Source: Karalla daura
Taxonomy: Eukaryota > Chordata > Actinopteri > Chaetodontiformes > Leiognathidae
Direction: 5' to 3'
Length of the DNA: 64,000 nucleotides
Assembly: GCA_029224185.1 (NCBI GenBank)
Contig: CM055192.1
Coordinates: 22,904,739 to 22,968,738, forward strand
Shown: piece by piece, positions 10,976 to 23,559 of the stretch
Position numbering within the stretch: the first letter of the stretch is position 1
Layout: every line of letters begins with the position of its first letter
The notes under the pieces: model-generated
Seen by the model: the letters and a program-made list of their open reading frames with translations, nothing else
Database searches by the model: none
What the model was told of the DNA's origin: nothing
Program-made: the position numbers and the translations under genes

Positions 10976-13900
10976 GAAACAAACAGCACTGTGAGCTCGG
11001 CTGGTAAGCACAGCAGGCATGTAGAGTGCAGCACAACTATAAAAAAAATTAAATAAAGATAAATGAAAAAACAGGGTTTCACCACTTGGGGAGCCATCAA
11101 AATAGGCAGGGGGAGTTTGGAGAGGAGGAGTGCCAAAAGACAAAGACTACCCGAGTCAGAGCTGGAAGTTTACGGCCTCTCAAACGGGGGCTGTAAAAAG
11201 TGGCCACAGGACTAAAGCCCAGCGGAGTGTTAAACACCAACAAACTGACTGTGTGTGTGCGTGTGTGTGCGTATGTGTGTGTATATGCGCGTGTGTGCGT
11301 GAGGAGGCAGCCAGCCATGACAGCGTCCTCATTAAACTCAAATCTGGTGAGAAATCTCCCAGGAGGGTACAGGAAGTGACAGACCAACTGGACCTTTGTT
11401 ACGAGGACACTGTAAACAGTTTTTCATTAGAAAGACATTCAGTCAAACATTCTGCTCGAGCACAGTAGCCGGCTCTCTGTTTGGATGTGTTTAACAGGCT
11501 GTTAAATCAGCGAGCACAAAGTTTACTTGATGATGCTCAAGATGATGGAGAACCTTTGAGCTTTGATTATGTTGCCCAGAGCACAAACTATTAGTAGGCC
11601 AGACTGGGACTCAACATAGTATGACAGGATGATGAATGTGAGGCATCTAAGGAGCTGTGATATCTCCTGGTTGTCACACAATATGTGACATTAACAGTAA
11701 GAAATGTTTGGCACCGTGCAACAAGAACTAGGTGGACAGATTCTCATCGAACTTAGTAGGAATCCTATCCCAATAAGCAATTCCAGATGCATAACTATCA
11801 GGATACAAAACAAGGGGGCTGGAGGCATGCTTTAGTGCTTGCAGCATTCCAGAAAGCATTCATAATATTTCTATGTAATTCAGATCTGGGCGTTTGAGAT
11901 CTGAGCGATGAGGGTGAGCCATGCTGAAAGCTTGTACCTGTATGATCAGTCCTGGTGCCATGGATGTCAGGTCCTTTTGGAGCGTCAGCTTCAGGTTCTC
12001 ATCGATTTGGTCTGTGGGGATGGGATGAGAGTGAGCTGATGGAAATTAACAAAACGTTTCTGTTTGATATTTAGAATAAAGGTCTGTCCTTCCATCCATG
12101 CTTTTCGACTGTACAAACCCCAGCTCTGCCCCTAATAGAACTCATTCCTTCTTTCTTACTCATTCAACTACTGGTGGTGTGGTGTCCCTACAGTCTCTAA
12201 TGTATGTCCCTGTCTATTTTTTATATCTCTACAGCCTTGTCCACTTATGTGTGCACTTATTTTTTTGTATAAGGCCTTTATTGCTGCTGACAATCATGCA
12301 AATTTGCTCACACGTGGAAAAACACAAAAGGCTATGGGGACAACAAAATGGAACTCTTGAGAGAGGTCATTTTTATCCACAACAGAATAAACTGACTGAA
12401 GTCTCTGCCAGAGCCGTCTGTTTGTGTTTCACTGAAACTCTGTCCTCTTTGCAGCCTTTGAAGCAAAGTCGTGTCGGGACTGCTGCTCCCTGTAAACAAA
12501 GCCTTGGTCCTCTGCCTGCCACATGATCCTTTCCGGACTGCTTGTGTTCGCTTCTGAGGAAGATGACAGGTGACCGTCATCTTCGGACTTTCCCAGCACT
12601 CTCCTCGCTACTCTCCTCCAATTATAGAGACTATAAACACGGCTGGGCTGACGTGAATGGAGAGGGGAGGCGCACCGCACTCACCAAAGAGGCCGATGTA
12701 GACCTCCTGCAGCGAGTGGACGCTGCAGAACTGGTTGAGCTCGTGGTGGACCTTGTTGAAGATCAGAGCTTTGTCGTAGTCCGCCGTGAAGTTCCTCACG
12801 ATGTCGTACACTGCGAGAGACCCGGGGTCAGTTCATCTCTGGACATCACGGCCAGGAGGCGAACACGCGACTCACACGGCAACGCTGACGTGTCTGCCAG
12901 GGGAAAACCGCCTATCTCCAGATGTTGAGAGACATCAGGGCAGATGTTTACCTGCTGACGGGATGAGGTAGTTCACGACTTCAATGCGGTCAAAGTAAAT
13001 CATCACTCCCCCGCTGCGAAGGAGAAGAAAGCGACAGCCGCATGTTAACAAACTTTGGTCTGCGAATGCACTTGGCGCTCGGTCGGCTCTGATGAATCTG
13101 ACGGCGGTACTGTAAAGTGAGGGGGAGGAGCAGGGCAACAGATGTGGACACAGATAACCCACCTCGTGCCGCACGGTACATTCTTCACCTCGTCTGTCTG
13201 CAGCGTCGTCTGCGAGATAAAAAAACATTAAAAAAACCCGAATATTCCTCAGTATGCCAGGAGCGAGCAGATGTCCACCGTACAGTACGTCACGGCTGGG
13301 ACGGGCCGCTAATCCATCAGCCAGCACAACCATGTAATTCAACACGGTGGAAAAACACGAGTTTCTGTGGCGTATAAACGGTCACGGCAGCCCCAGGAAG
13401 CCCTGGACAGAATCACGAAATACGGCCCGACACCAAGCCGTGCCTTTGTGTTTGCACCTGGTGCTTCACTGTTGTCTTCGCTGAGAATGAATCTTTGTTC
13501 TGTGAGGGAAAACCTGAAGGGAATCAGTGGTTACTTTCCCCTCACCCCCACACAAAAACACTTGCTAAACACTGTGAAATACTGTTGACAACACAGGCCT
13601 AATTAATTCCCTGTGGTACATTTGGAAAATATACAAATAAAGCCGTTTCATTATTTGTGTGCAAATCCAGCATCAGCTTGTTTCTTCTTAATGCCGCATG
13701 AGCTGGATAAACAAATACGTTTATCAGTGACATATTTTTGTCTTGAATCATCTTTTAACACTTTCATTGCACAAAATAGATGTGGAAACCCTCATTACAG
13801 GCCTGTCTCTCTTCTCACTTACCTATATCTACAGTTTACCAGTCGAAAACATGCATGTTAAGGCAAATGGGAGACTTAAGATCACTACTAGATGTGATCT

Positions 13901-15603
13901 GTAACTACACTGGATTATTATCAACATCATCATCAAGTTACTGTTAACTGACTCGCATCACAATCTACATTCACATCAACAGGCTTCACAACATGAATAT
14001 CGCATTACTTTGAATTACGTTGATAAATATTGTTAGAAATTTTCCCCAAGACTACAGTTGGTATGTTTCATTTCTCAAAGTATCAACAAACTAAAATCAT
14101 ATCACAGCAAACTGTTGTTATTGTAAACTTCAGGAGGACACATGGCTCTGAACATGGAGGGAAGCCAAAACATGAGTTATCACCTCAGGTTATTCAAGTT
14201 GGGGTTAGAGTTACACTCAACGGCAAAAATCTGAGTCTTAGAGATACTGATGCATGCATGTTACAAGGAAGCTAGCGGTTTAATATTAAGTGCCAGAGGA
14301 CACACTACTAACCCTCCTGGTGATTGTTTATGATGCTTCAGAGAGGTTTGCTCAGGGAAATCTCAGATGATTCATTTCACAAAGCTGTTGTTCAACACTT
14401 TAAACAGAAGAAATGTTGCGACACTGTGTGAAACCTGGACCACATGAGGCAACAAAAATGATCCTCTGATGAGTTTCAAGCACATCACTACAACGTTTTT
14501 AAATCAGCGGAGCCATCAAAGCTTCCGATTCATCCCTGTTCTCAAGATGGGGTTTGGGGTTGATATTTTGCCATCTCTGCTCCTCGCTCCCCTCCTTCTT
14601 ATCCTGACAAACAGAGTTCAGACGTCTGTCTGGCGGTGTGGCAATATGTGGTCAACACTTTTGCCACTTCCATTACTCTTTTTTTTTTGATTACTGGGAA
14701 TTCCCTTTATTGCATTATTACACCCCAGTATTTCCTTAACCATGATGCTTAAATTTATTCAAGATGATGCTTGCTGTATTGAATAACATATCAGTCATAA
14801 CATAACTTTATTTGTATGTGCTAAGCATAAATGGAATTTTACCCTCGACATTCCTGTAGACACACATCATCAGTGGCTGGAAGATTACAGATTATTAGTT
14901 GTGTGGCATTTTAAAAGCTATAAATTAAACTAACTGAACTCACCTGCACAGATTTGTAGGTGGTGATGAAAGGAAGCATAAGATGGAAACCAGGGCTGCT
15001 GGTGGTCGTCAGGAGAGCCCCTCCCCTGCGTTTCAAACAAGGAGTTATTAAATGTGAGTTATCGATACGACAGATGGACAGACAGACTTAATAGAGGTAG
15101 CAAGTCATACCCATAATGATATGAGGATACCAGGCGAAGGAACGTTTTAAGGATTATTCTCTGCAGCATGTTACAGTAATAGCTCAGGTGTTTTCACTTC
15201 CCCTCATTTCACTGTTGATAGCATGCCCAGACACTAATGCGTTACTGGCTACTAAATCACCAGATTTAAAGATCAAGAACTTTCACAGGGACGTAATAAG
15301 GCAAAGGACCACATCTGTTTGGCAATGTTAATGCACAGGTATTTACGGGCATCACTACTTAACAGATAAGTTGCTTAGGGCAAACACTTCTGCAGCAGAT
15401 GGTCTCGTTTTTATTGTCCAACTTTTACACCACAGCAGTAAACATTAAAGTTTCAGGCCCAGATGAATAAAACAATAATGCGAGCTGCGGCCTCACCTGT
15501 AGTAAACTCCTGTGTGTCCTTCATCGATCTTGTGCACGGAGGCTAAGAGCGCCGCTCCCCCCAGGGCAGCTATTATTGAGAATATGGCACCCCACTGTGC
15601 CAT
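6910..15603 (-). CDS. erlin2: Erlin-2, ER lipid-raft SPFH/prohibitin-domain protein (11 coding exons, 332 aa)
   Basis: Exons on the minus strand: 15497-15603, 14944-15025, 13163-13209, 12952-13013, 12685-12810, 11938-12011, 10867-10925, 8391-8482, 8226-8315, 7546-7625, 6910-7089. All junctions are GT-AG, phases agree, and the total is 999 nt including the stop. Family role: erlin1/2 form large ER-membrane rings that bind activated IP3 receptors for ERAD through RNF170 and restrain SREBP processing. Seen here: N-terminal signal-anchor (about residues 3-24), [26 protein letters not shown] domain (about 25-215), an N-F-T sequon at Asn106 as in mammalian ERLIN2, a charged coiled-coil stretch (about 187-260), and [20 protein letters not shown]. 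Phe305, reported as needed for erlin oligomerisation, is present in [27 protein letters not shown] and [15 protein letters not shown] favour erlin2 over erlin1, and so does the znf703 neighbour. The C-terminus after residue 310 is unlike human and slightly shorter (332 versus 339 aa). Gly139 stands where human has Glu (VYIELF). Confidence 0.96.
10129..10465. repeat. 40-bp minisatellite inside an erlin2 intron (about 8 copies)
   Basis: A 40-bp unit beginning TACAGGTCCCTGTATTCCTC repeats head-to-tail at 10141, 10181, 10221, 10261, 10301, 10341, 10381 and 10421, then decays after 10461. Units are nearly identical. The first ones carry ACTGCTTCAG and the later ones ACTGGTTCAG, and one unit has GTGCC for GTCCC. 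It lies in the intron between coding exons 7 (10867-10925) and 8 (8391-8482). Because 40 is not a multiple of 3, three frames stay open across it; none is coding. Confidence 0.97.
10945..10972. repeat. (CA)n microsatellite next to erlin2 exon 7
   Basis: About 13 AC units some 20 bp upstream of the exon 10867-10925 acceptor on the minus strand. On the transcript it is a (TG)n tract immediately 5' of the acceptor region, where TG repeats are known in other genes to affect splicing. Confidence 0.9.
14262..14400. repeat. Dispersed repeat fragment, copy A
   Basis: Shares with 29573-29745 the segments CAAGGAAGCTA, a TTTAATATTA-like block, AAGTGCCAG.GGACA/AGACA, CTCTTCTGGTGA/CCTCCTGGTGA and ATTCATTTCAC. 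Family unknown. It lies in an erlin2 intron. Confidence 0.5.
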
Positions 15604-16858
15604 CCTGGCAGACAGACAGGAATGAGAGCATGTGAGAGTGAGAACATGCGACGCTTCTCTTCTGGTGTCTAGCCAATATCCTGATTAAACTGCTATCAGA
15701 TACTTGGAACAACAAGTACGAGGCATAACCTGCACTTGTATGTTGCTCTTGTAGTAACACGATGAGGCTGGCGGCTGGCTCACTGGTTTATCTCCTTTCA
15801 GCTCAGGCTTAGGCATCAGCTGGGACTCAGTGACCTTGCCACACTTAAAGAGGATTGAGGATAAAGTGTGAAAACGTTCTTGTACTGCATGAAGTAAATC
15901 TGTCAATATCGTCTAGAACGGTGAATATAGCCACACTCGCTATTCTTAGAAAGTTCTCGCCTTTGGATAGGGTTTGGATAAAGGTTTTGGTTGGCAAAGG
16001 CCTGCAGAGACTGGTGGGCTCGGCACTGGGCCTTCCCGGTGTTTACACAACAGTACCACAACAGTCCTTAAGAGTCTCTAAGGGAGGGGCATATGGGCAG
16101 GGACTAGGTGTAAACGTAAAGACGCTAATCTAGCCCTACATTCATTCAGTTAATATGTAACTAAAGGAGGGGAGCGACGGATATATTATAGTCTTGCATG
16201 GACTGAGCAGAAGTTAAGCAACCAGAAAACTACTATGAAAGTATCTAACATATTAAAAGTTCCTGTCAGTTTTCAGCATATATAAAAAAAAAGTAATCTG
16301 GGACTTTTCTGGATAAGGAAAGGTCTTGAAAAGAGATGAAAGAACAACCTTGGCTCAGGTAAAAATGTGCTTTCTGAGGCAAATAAACGTTTGGCTTCAG
16401 GACATGCATGCCGAGTGTAAGGGATTGATCTAAATACTATATTATGGCGTACAGTAAAGAGTTTAGGACTGTTACGTGCGACTTATTAGAAAGTTTAAGA
16501 AATATCTCAATTTATTTGAATGGACTTTGGATTTGAGAGCTTAATGCTAACTTTGCTAGCTTCACCAAAGGCACTATTTTATTGCAGCTCCAAAACATGA
16601 AGTCCCTTCTAATAGCCGCTAACGCCAGACATGTTATCAGTTATGTAGATGTCCCGGCCGATCTTAGAAACACCTTTAATTTGGAGCAACAATTATTAAT
16701 GGAACTAGCAATGCTAATTTCAAGTTAGCATCACAGTACTAGAACGTTTGGATTGCCCCTATAACCGCTGCTGCTATTAATCGGCAGCATTGACGTCACG
16801 TCCGACACTTTGTCCAAATAGAGAGTACGTTGTGCTGCTCTTACTCAGGAGGTCTTAC

Positions 16859-16985
16859 CTGCAATTTGGTTTGAGAAGACAGAGATAGAAGGCAGCGACA
16901 GACGGCACCTGCTGCTGCTACTGCTACTGTCCTCTGCTTCTGCTTTTTCTTCTTCGCGGGACTGAGCGCGTCCCCTCTCTTCCTC
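16859..16985 (-). promoter_or_regulatory. erlin2: Probable erlin2 5' non-coding exon and promoter
   Basis: A strong minus-strand donor (GCAG|GTAAGA) ends an exon at 16859. The matching acceptor (CTGCCAG|G) lies one base before the erlin2 ATG, at 15604. The upstream side is pyrimidine/GC-rich with CGCGGGACTGAGCGCG and GCGCCGCCTAGCGG around 16955-17000, consistent with a TATA-less housekeeping promoter. The transcription start is not determined, so the right boundary is approximate. Confidence 0.5.
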
Positions 16986-16999
16986 TAGCGCCGCCTAGC

Positions 17000-18060
17000 G
17001 GTCGATGGACGAACACCCTCTGTCGTCTCAGACTCTTTCCTTTACTCATCAGTTGTTTGACCGGGGACGCTGTCTGCAACAATTGCCTGCATCGGGAATA
17101 CATGGTTTACTTAACACTTGTCATAAATTTGAATTAGACTGAATAAGATTGAATTATAACTGCACAATCGATATGCCAGGACTCAAATATAATTATTACT
17201 GTCCTGGCATTCTTATTACAGATTCTACAACACAATTCATCACTTTACAACATTTTACCATAGGCATTCTGCAGCATTATGCACTACAACTCAACATTTT
17301 ATTCTCTTATATATCCCATTCATACATTATACATACACCAACAATATCATAAATCACATTTGTTCTCCCACTTCAGCAACATTGTACCAAGGTGGGCTGC
17401 AATCGCTAGAAGCAGAGACTAGACCCAGAAAATATGCCAATATTATTAGCTCAAACAAAGGTAATGATTAGGCTTAAACAAAGTGAGTTAACCGAGCTAA
17501 CCGAGGCCTAATGCGGCTGCACTCTTTCTTTATAATTTGGCTGGTTTCAGAGAGTTAAATATACCCTTTTTTTGTTTTTGTTTTCAACAAATGTTGAAAT
17601 GTTTATCTTCTATAATACAATGTAATCTGTAGTGTGAACACCAGATGGCGACACAGACCAATTTAGATGCACTGGCTGATTTTCATTCGAGAACTATAGA
17701 AAACCTGTCTGCTATTTATTTAGTCAGTTCATCTCTTTAGCGACCTAACTAAGATTTTGCAGCAGCTGTTTGCTATTAAGTGCTGATTAATCTGCTCTGC
17801 TCTGGGTACATCTGGCTGCGGGCAAAGACTATGGACAGAAAGTTTGATATTTTATGAAAGGAAAATGATGCTAAAATCAAGCAGATTTAAGGGGTCAAAT
17901 GCCCAGCTCAAAACTCAAAAAGGGGCTTTATTTCATCTTCAATGAGCAACAAGCAACTGGAAGTGACACACAACTGCAGGTCTTGACACTAAAATGGCTG
18001 TGGCGCTTTATTTTTAGACGTCGCCTCCTGAGAAATTTACAAAGGACCGGAGCTAACCCC
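17000..18060. other. Intergenic stretch, nothing recognised
   Basis: AT-rich sequence upstream of erlin2. No ORF with domain-like composition, no clear repeat and no microsatellite. Confidence 0.5.
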
Positions 18061-18219
18061 TAGGTGCTGCAGTGGCAGCTCTGTGCCGTGCATTTTAAAC
18101 AGGGAGGGGCGGGGTGGTGGAGGGGAAAAGGGAACAACAGAGCAAGGGAAAAGAAGTTTGTCAGAGTTCATTAAGTATCAAGGGAACATCGCTGGAACTG
18201 GCAGCGTAAGCCGCGCCGG

Positions 18220-18255
18220 GGCCCTAGTGCCATTAATCACGACTGACAAGAAACC
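18220..18255. promoter_or_regulatory. PBX-HOX-like site with TGACA half-site (GTGCCATTAATCAC)
   Basis: ATTAATCA at 18232-18239 (TGATTAAT on the minus strand) fits the TGATnnAT PBX-HOX consensus, with TGACA at 18244-18248. The sequence is nearly the same as the site at 18914-18936 (GTGCCATaAATCACG then TGACAG). It sits in complex, non-repetitive sequence. Enhancer function is inferred only. Confidence 0.3.
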
Positions 18256-18857
18256 AGGGGCCGAGAGAGAGGAGGTGGGGAGGGGAGGCAGGGCAGCTCT
18301 GCCAGAGACTCTGGTACTGATTATAGAATGGGGTCCAGGCAGTCCAGACCAGGGGTGTTGAAGGTAAAACACACCACAGCCGGGGCTGTAAAGTTCAGGT
18401 GGCTTCACGTAGATCAGACACACATAATCACAGGTAGATGAGATGACAAGTAGCTCCGGGCTTTATAAGCACGACAGCGTAATTGTAGAACGAGTGGAAT
18501 ATTTTGGTTCGAGCTGTGAAGTATTGTGCGTGTGTGGAGGCTGGATCTCTCCCTTTGTGTATTTCACCCTCTCTCCTCATTTATATGAGCTGAGCCTCTG
18601 GCTTAATAGCATGCAGGAGGAGGAGAGTGGAAGTGCGGCAGTAACAGAGTGTCGCCCATATATCTCTGTCGGCCTGCCTTATTTTCTCTCCGCACTCCTA
18701 GAAAATTCGTGGTAGCTCGCCACACTGCTGCCACCCTGGAAGAAGAAATAAATGGGAGAGAGAAAGAGAAGGGGGGGGTAGAGAAAGAGGAGAGCTCGTG
18801 ACTCGTGAAGATGGAGGCCTCTGTTAAGTGCTGTGCTTGAAAGCCCGTCCGGCCTCA

Positions 18858-18952
18858 TTAGCTGTCAGTTGTAACAATACTGAGCTGGCAGCGAAGACTG
18901 CTCCCAGTCTCGGTGCCATAAATCACGGGCTGACAGGGCTCTGACAGGGCTG
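18858..18952. promoter_or_regulatory. Candidate HOX/PBX/MEIS-type enhancer core
   Basis: In 95 bp: CTGTCA (18862-18867), ATAAATCA (18918-18925; TGATTTAT on the minus strand, a posterior HOX-PBX match), TGACAG (18931-18936) and TGACAG (18942-18947). MEIS/PREP proteins bind TGACAG and act with PBX-HOX. The surrounding 18.8-19.0 kb is not repetitive. Likely target by proximity and known biology is znf703; this is inference. Confidence 0.38.
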
Positions 18953-19559
18953 GGAACCGACACACATGCAAGACTTGCTTGCTTTCTGTCTCTCTGCGGT
19001 TCCTTTTTCTTTCTCCTCTCTCCCTCTTTTTCCACTGCTTGCTCCTTTCCTGCCCTAATCTTCCATTCCCTCTCTCTTTCTTTGTCAGCATCGCAGCCTT
19101 TCTTTGCCTTTCTCCCTCGCTCTCCCTCACTTTCACACACACTTAAAGCACATAGCGGCGTGTCAGCAGAGTGTCCCGCACACACATGTGCTCGCACACT
19201 TGCCTTTTGCAGCACTTTCTATATGGCAAGCTACCCTCTGGCTTTGGAAAAGTTGTGTTCACTGTGTTTGAGTGTGTGTGCATACGCATATGTAATGTTG
19301 CTATCTCTGCCAGGCATGAGTTTGGAGTGGAGCGTGTGTTCAGTCATGTGTTTGTGTATTTGTCTGCAGCTTTTCTGTGCACATTTATGACTCCATGCTC
19401 AAGAAACTCTCCTTTTTGTTTTGAGTCACAACTTGTGGAAATCAGTTTTTCTGCCTGCTTTGTTTTATACCATCGCTGACTGCTGACTCCTCACTCATCA
19501 CCGGCTGCAAGTGATCAACACCCGCTTCTAACCCCAGGCCCTGTGCCCAGCGACGCGAG

Positions 19560-19745
19560 AATTGGCTTTGACATTACCTCGAATCCACATGTCTGCATAA
19601 ATCACTCACCTGCCACCCACTTCAATGAATTATTGTCTCCGATTTAGAGACCCGCATTTGCATGAACTCTGCACTTCACTCACGCTGTCCCTGTAGGCTA
19701 TGCCGCATTTTAATTATGTCAGACATGAGCTCTCCAGATGATTTC
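19560..19745. promoter_or_regulatory. Candidate conserved non-coding element with octamer ATTTGCAT
   Basis: Contains ATAAATCA (19597-19604), CACCTG E-box (19607-19612), a homeodomain-type GAATTATTG and a perfect POU octamer ATTTGCAT (19656-19663), with a CTGTCC/TGTCAGACAT stretch following. No repeats or ORF. Called from composition and motif density only. Confidence 0.3.
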
Positions 19746-20797
19746 TTTATAATGTGTTGTTTGATGTATGAGCGTATTCCTCTGTGACATTCCAGGAAAT
19801 TAAGAAAACACCGTGAGCGCTGCACCGACCTAGCAAACAACACAGTACGTGGTCCAACTCCGTTAGCTCTGTCTTTGGTCTCCACCCACTCCTCTGGCAA
19901 GTTTCTAGCGCCTCCTCGGCTAAATACTCCCCTTTGTTTGTCAATGGAGTTGTTGTGCTGTTTGGTGTTTAGCAGGTAGCGCACATTGTTCACTGATGTT
20001 CATTAAAATGACATTATGGGAACGCTGAGTAGGAACTAGTTGTAAAATCATTTGTTCAAGTCATGTATGTGGCTGAAACTCACTATGAAGCTCTGTAACA
20101 ATGAGGAAAGGAATTTTCTATCACTGTACAATCATGAATTGCCTTAAACATAGATGTGAGTGCTATCTGTCCATATATCTATCTATCTGAAAGAGTGTAT
20201 GGATGTCGAGTTTTATTGGGGATCATATTATGTAACTTTGAGCAGCTTACCGTAGTTGTGTAACTGAAGATGACGGGAAGAGAAAGAGCACACGCTTCTT
20301 TTTATGTAAGTAGGCTTTATAAAAGCTTATCTACAGCTTCTGTTAAATTCTGGAAAGTTTGACATGAGAGGAAGGAACTTAAAGGTAAGGAATCTTTTCT
20401 CTATAGGAAATAAATAGGCATGCTATTCTTGTAAATGCATGATGTCAAACTCCTACTTTCAAGATGTTGGCGTAGCCCCATTTTCTGTAACTGAACAATA
20501 AATGCTCAACATATGACCTGGTCAAATGAGGACACAGTTTATGGATGTCACGTCATGAAACTACTGACACAAAAACTCTTTTGAGCGCCGCTTTTGTGTA
20601 AAAGTTTCTGGCTGGATTTGCATGTGGTGGATGTTATGGTCCGTTTGTACTCATGAGGTTGAGCAGGAGCTGCCACAGCCTGCGTGCTGCCAGCGTCCAT
20701 TACGGTGACTTGTGATGATGTGTGTGACACGAGTGGGGAGGAAGGAAGTTGAAGAAAGCAGGGCTGTGGGTCATTAATCATTGGTCGTTGACATATG

Positions 20798-20845
20798 AAC
20801 ACACACACACACACACACACATATGAACTGACACACACACACATT
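20798..20845. repeat. (CA)n microsatellite
   Basis: Two blocks of AC repeats separated by ATATGAACTG. Confidence 0.93.
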
Positions 20846-22050
20846 TCTATGTATACACACAAAGTTATGAGGGTGGTTGCTGAGCTTGCAGCTAGAACAC
20901 ACCCATCCAAACATGTACATAAACACTAATACAGTGCATGCTGCACATTTGTGTGCGTGTGTGCATATAGGCTACATACACAGAGCATGAGCTCATAGCT
21001 GGGCCATGCATCTCGTATGGCCCAGGATTCAGCTTCGGAGCTCCCACGCCCCTCCTCCATCACAGAGCCCAAACACAACAGGATGGAGCTGGAGTGGTTC
21101 GAGGTCAGATCAGGTTGAATTCTTCACCGAAATTTCTCCAGCTTGAGCAAACCTTGGGTGCGCAAATGCTGGTGTCAGTCAACATCAGTTTTATCAGCCA
21201 TTTTCACTTGTACTCGAATTTGTGAAGGCTACTGAAAGCTAGTGACAGATTTTGGCAGCGAAAGACAGGTTGAAACTTGCTCTTTTTTGTCTTTTTTGCT
21301 CAACAAAATGGATCCTGTTTTCAGAATAACATCAGCGTCTGATTAATTTAACTCCTCTACTCCTCTGTCTTGCTCCTCGGCAGCTCCTGAGGGAAACTTC
21401 TAAATCTTTAGCAGTTTAAAGCACCACCATGTCCTCATGTTGTCTGTTGTCTGTTGGTTGGTTGATCTGCAGGTGGTGGCTTTATAAAACTTCTCTCCAC
21501 TGAAACCAGCTGTCTGCTTCTGTCAAAAATTATGACAATAACAATGAGTCTAAGCAATTCAGATCCAAAACATAGAAAAAAACCTCTCTTAGGCTGAGAG
21601 GAACTAAAGTCTGGTGATAATTCTCTGTGGGTTTGTCACTACAAAAGACCAGTCTCGTAATACAAGTCGCAGCTTGAAACGTTTGTTTTAAGATGCTATT
21701 GATTACAGCAGTTTTAGAAAAAGAAATTCATCCAGTCTGTTCCATCGTGTTGGCTCTTGTTTGGAGCCCAACATGTAAATCATGATTTAATTTAAAGGCG
21801 TAGACACCCGGTCTCACCCTTCCTTTCATCTTCTTTTCTTAGTATCATCTGTTACCGTTACCATTTGGGAGTTAAGCTTGTCCCGAGCTTTACGGTGCAG
21901 CAGAATCCTCAAGGAGGTCCCAGAACAAAGCTCCTAAAATGGCCTCTCTCTGCGGCACTTCATTAATCTTCCCCTCGTTGTTGCAAAAAATCTCCCCTCT
22001 ACATCTCCCGCATGGCTGTCTGCCTGCTTTTGCTTCATTCTAAAAAGTGA
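20846..22050. other. Intergenic stretch, nothing recognised
   Basis: No convincing exon, RNA gene or interspersed repeat. Confidence 0.45.
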
Positions 22051-22051
22051 A

Positions 22052-22095
22052 TGTGTGTGTGTGTGTGTGTGTGTGTGTGGTTGAGTGTGTGTGAT
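22052..22095. repeat. (TG)n microsatellite
   Basis: About 14 TG units followed by TTGAGTGTGTGTG. Confidence 0.95.
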
Positions 22096-22099
22096 TATG

Positions 22100-23555
22100 T
22101 ACATGCATGTCTGTGTGGGTGGACAGGGAAAGTGGACCTGTGAATGAGCCCAGGTCTGCCCAGGCCAAAACACTGCCGCTGCTGTAGTGTATGTTCGTAC
22201 AGGGTGGTGTTGTGCTGCGCTGAGCTGCGGGGGTGTGGGAAAACGATCAGAGTGGACTTCAGAGAAAACTGAGGAAGAATGAGGAAATTGCAGACAGATA
22301 GGCCTAATGGCTGTGCTGAGGGAAGAGGTTGTGGGGCCAACAGCTGCAGGCCATCCATCTGGACCGGCGTGGAGAGCTCGACTGGACCTCTGCTTGGTGA
22401 CGTATTCGCCTTTCTGGAGACGAGCACGCTGGGACTTTCCGTCAGAGCAGGGTCAATGAGAATATGCAATAAATTCACAGAGTTTGCTTTAAAATCCCTC
22501 AATTGTCAAGGTATTTTTTTCTGATTCAGATGATAAATTTGGATTTTTGCAGCTGTCGATTGCTGGAGGATGCAAAGAGGAGAAACAAAATAAACAGTAC
22601 AGATGGGTTTAGTTGATTCTATCTGTCTGATGGATAATTCATTCACAGAAATGTTTAAAGGTTGCAATCTGCCCATAGTTTTTCAATTTCACACACAAGG
22701 GGATGATGATGATGTCCAATTCTTGCTTTTTTGTGGTTCTCATCTGAGGTATTGTGCTGCGAAAATTAAATAACAATATGTCACCCCCCCCCACCCCACA
22801 AGAATGTTTTACGAACAAGTGGGTGTTTATAACGTGTGCTGTGCGAAATATTTCATAAATCTGTCATGGGATTGATCCCTGCACCATTAAAGCGATGGAT
22901 TTTACAGTGTCAAAAGCACCCCATATATGTCAAAGTGTTTTGGTTTATTACTGAAAGCTGTGTACAGAATGCAGTACATCATCTCAATTGAGAATAAACC
23001 TTGGAAATCTTCCAGCACAGCAAGATTTAGGACAAAAGAAATATATAAACACCCTGCAGCGTAGTCGTCACTCACTTTAGTGAAACAAGTATTCCCTCTG
23101 AAACAGGATATATTTATTATATTTTGGGCACAAATCTTGTGAAGACCTTAGTTTGTACCTACAACAGGCAAACTGTTTTTGTAACAACAGAAGCAGTTAA
23201 ACGTATATCATTTCAACCCATTTATCATGCAAAAAGTCAGACTGACAGTTCAGGCAGGTGAGAGTGCTTTCAAGTTAAGAAGGATTGTTTTTGGTTGTCA
23301 TGAAAGAACAGGAAATTCCAGAGAAATGGAAACTATACATGGTCTAAAATGAGCTCAAACACTCTCATGTGTTTAATCAAACAGTTGCTCAAGGTGAGAA
23401 AAGTTCCCGTCACAGCTTGACGCAAAAGTACGTGACGAAAGAGCGAGACCACACAGAGTCTGTAAATACTGCCAAAGGTTTTAATTAAGTAAATGAAGTG
23501 AACAGTGCAGCAGTGTGTTTTGGCTTTATTTCTCCTCTGAATTATTCACTCTTCT
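22100..23555. other. Intergenic stretch, nothing recognised
   Basis: Low-complexity CCCCCCCCCACCCC at about 22784-22798. The short open frames here lack family features and overlap on opposite strands. Confidence 0.45.
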
Positions 23556-23559
23556 GATG

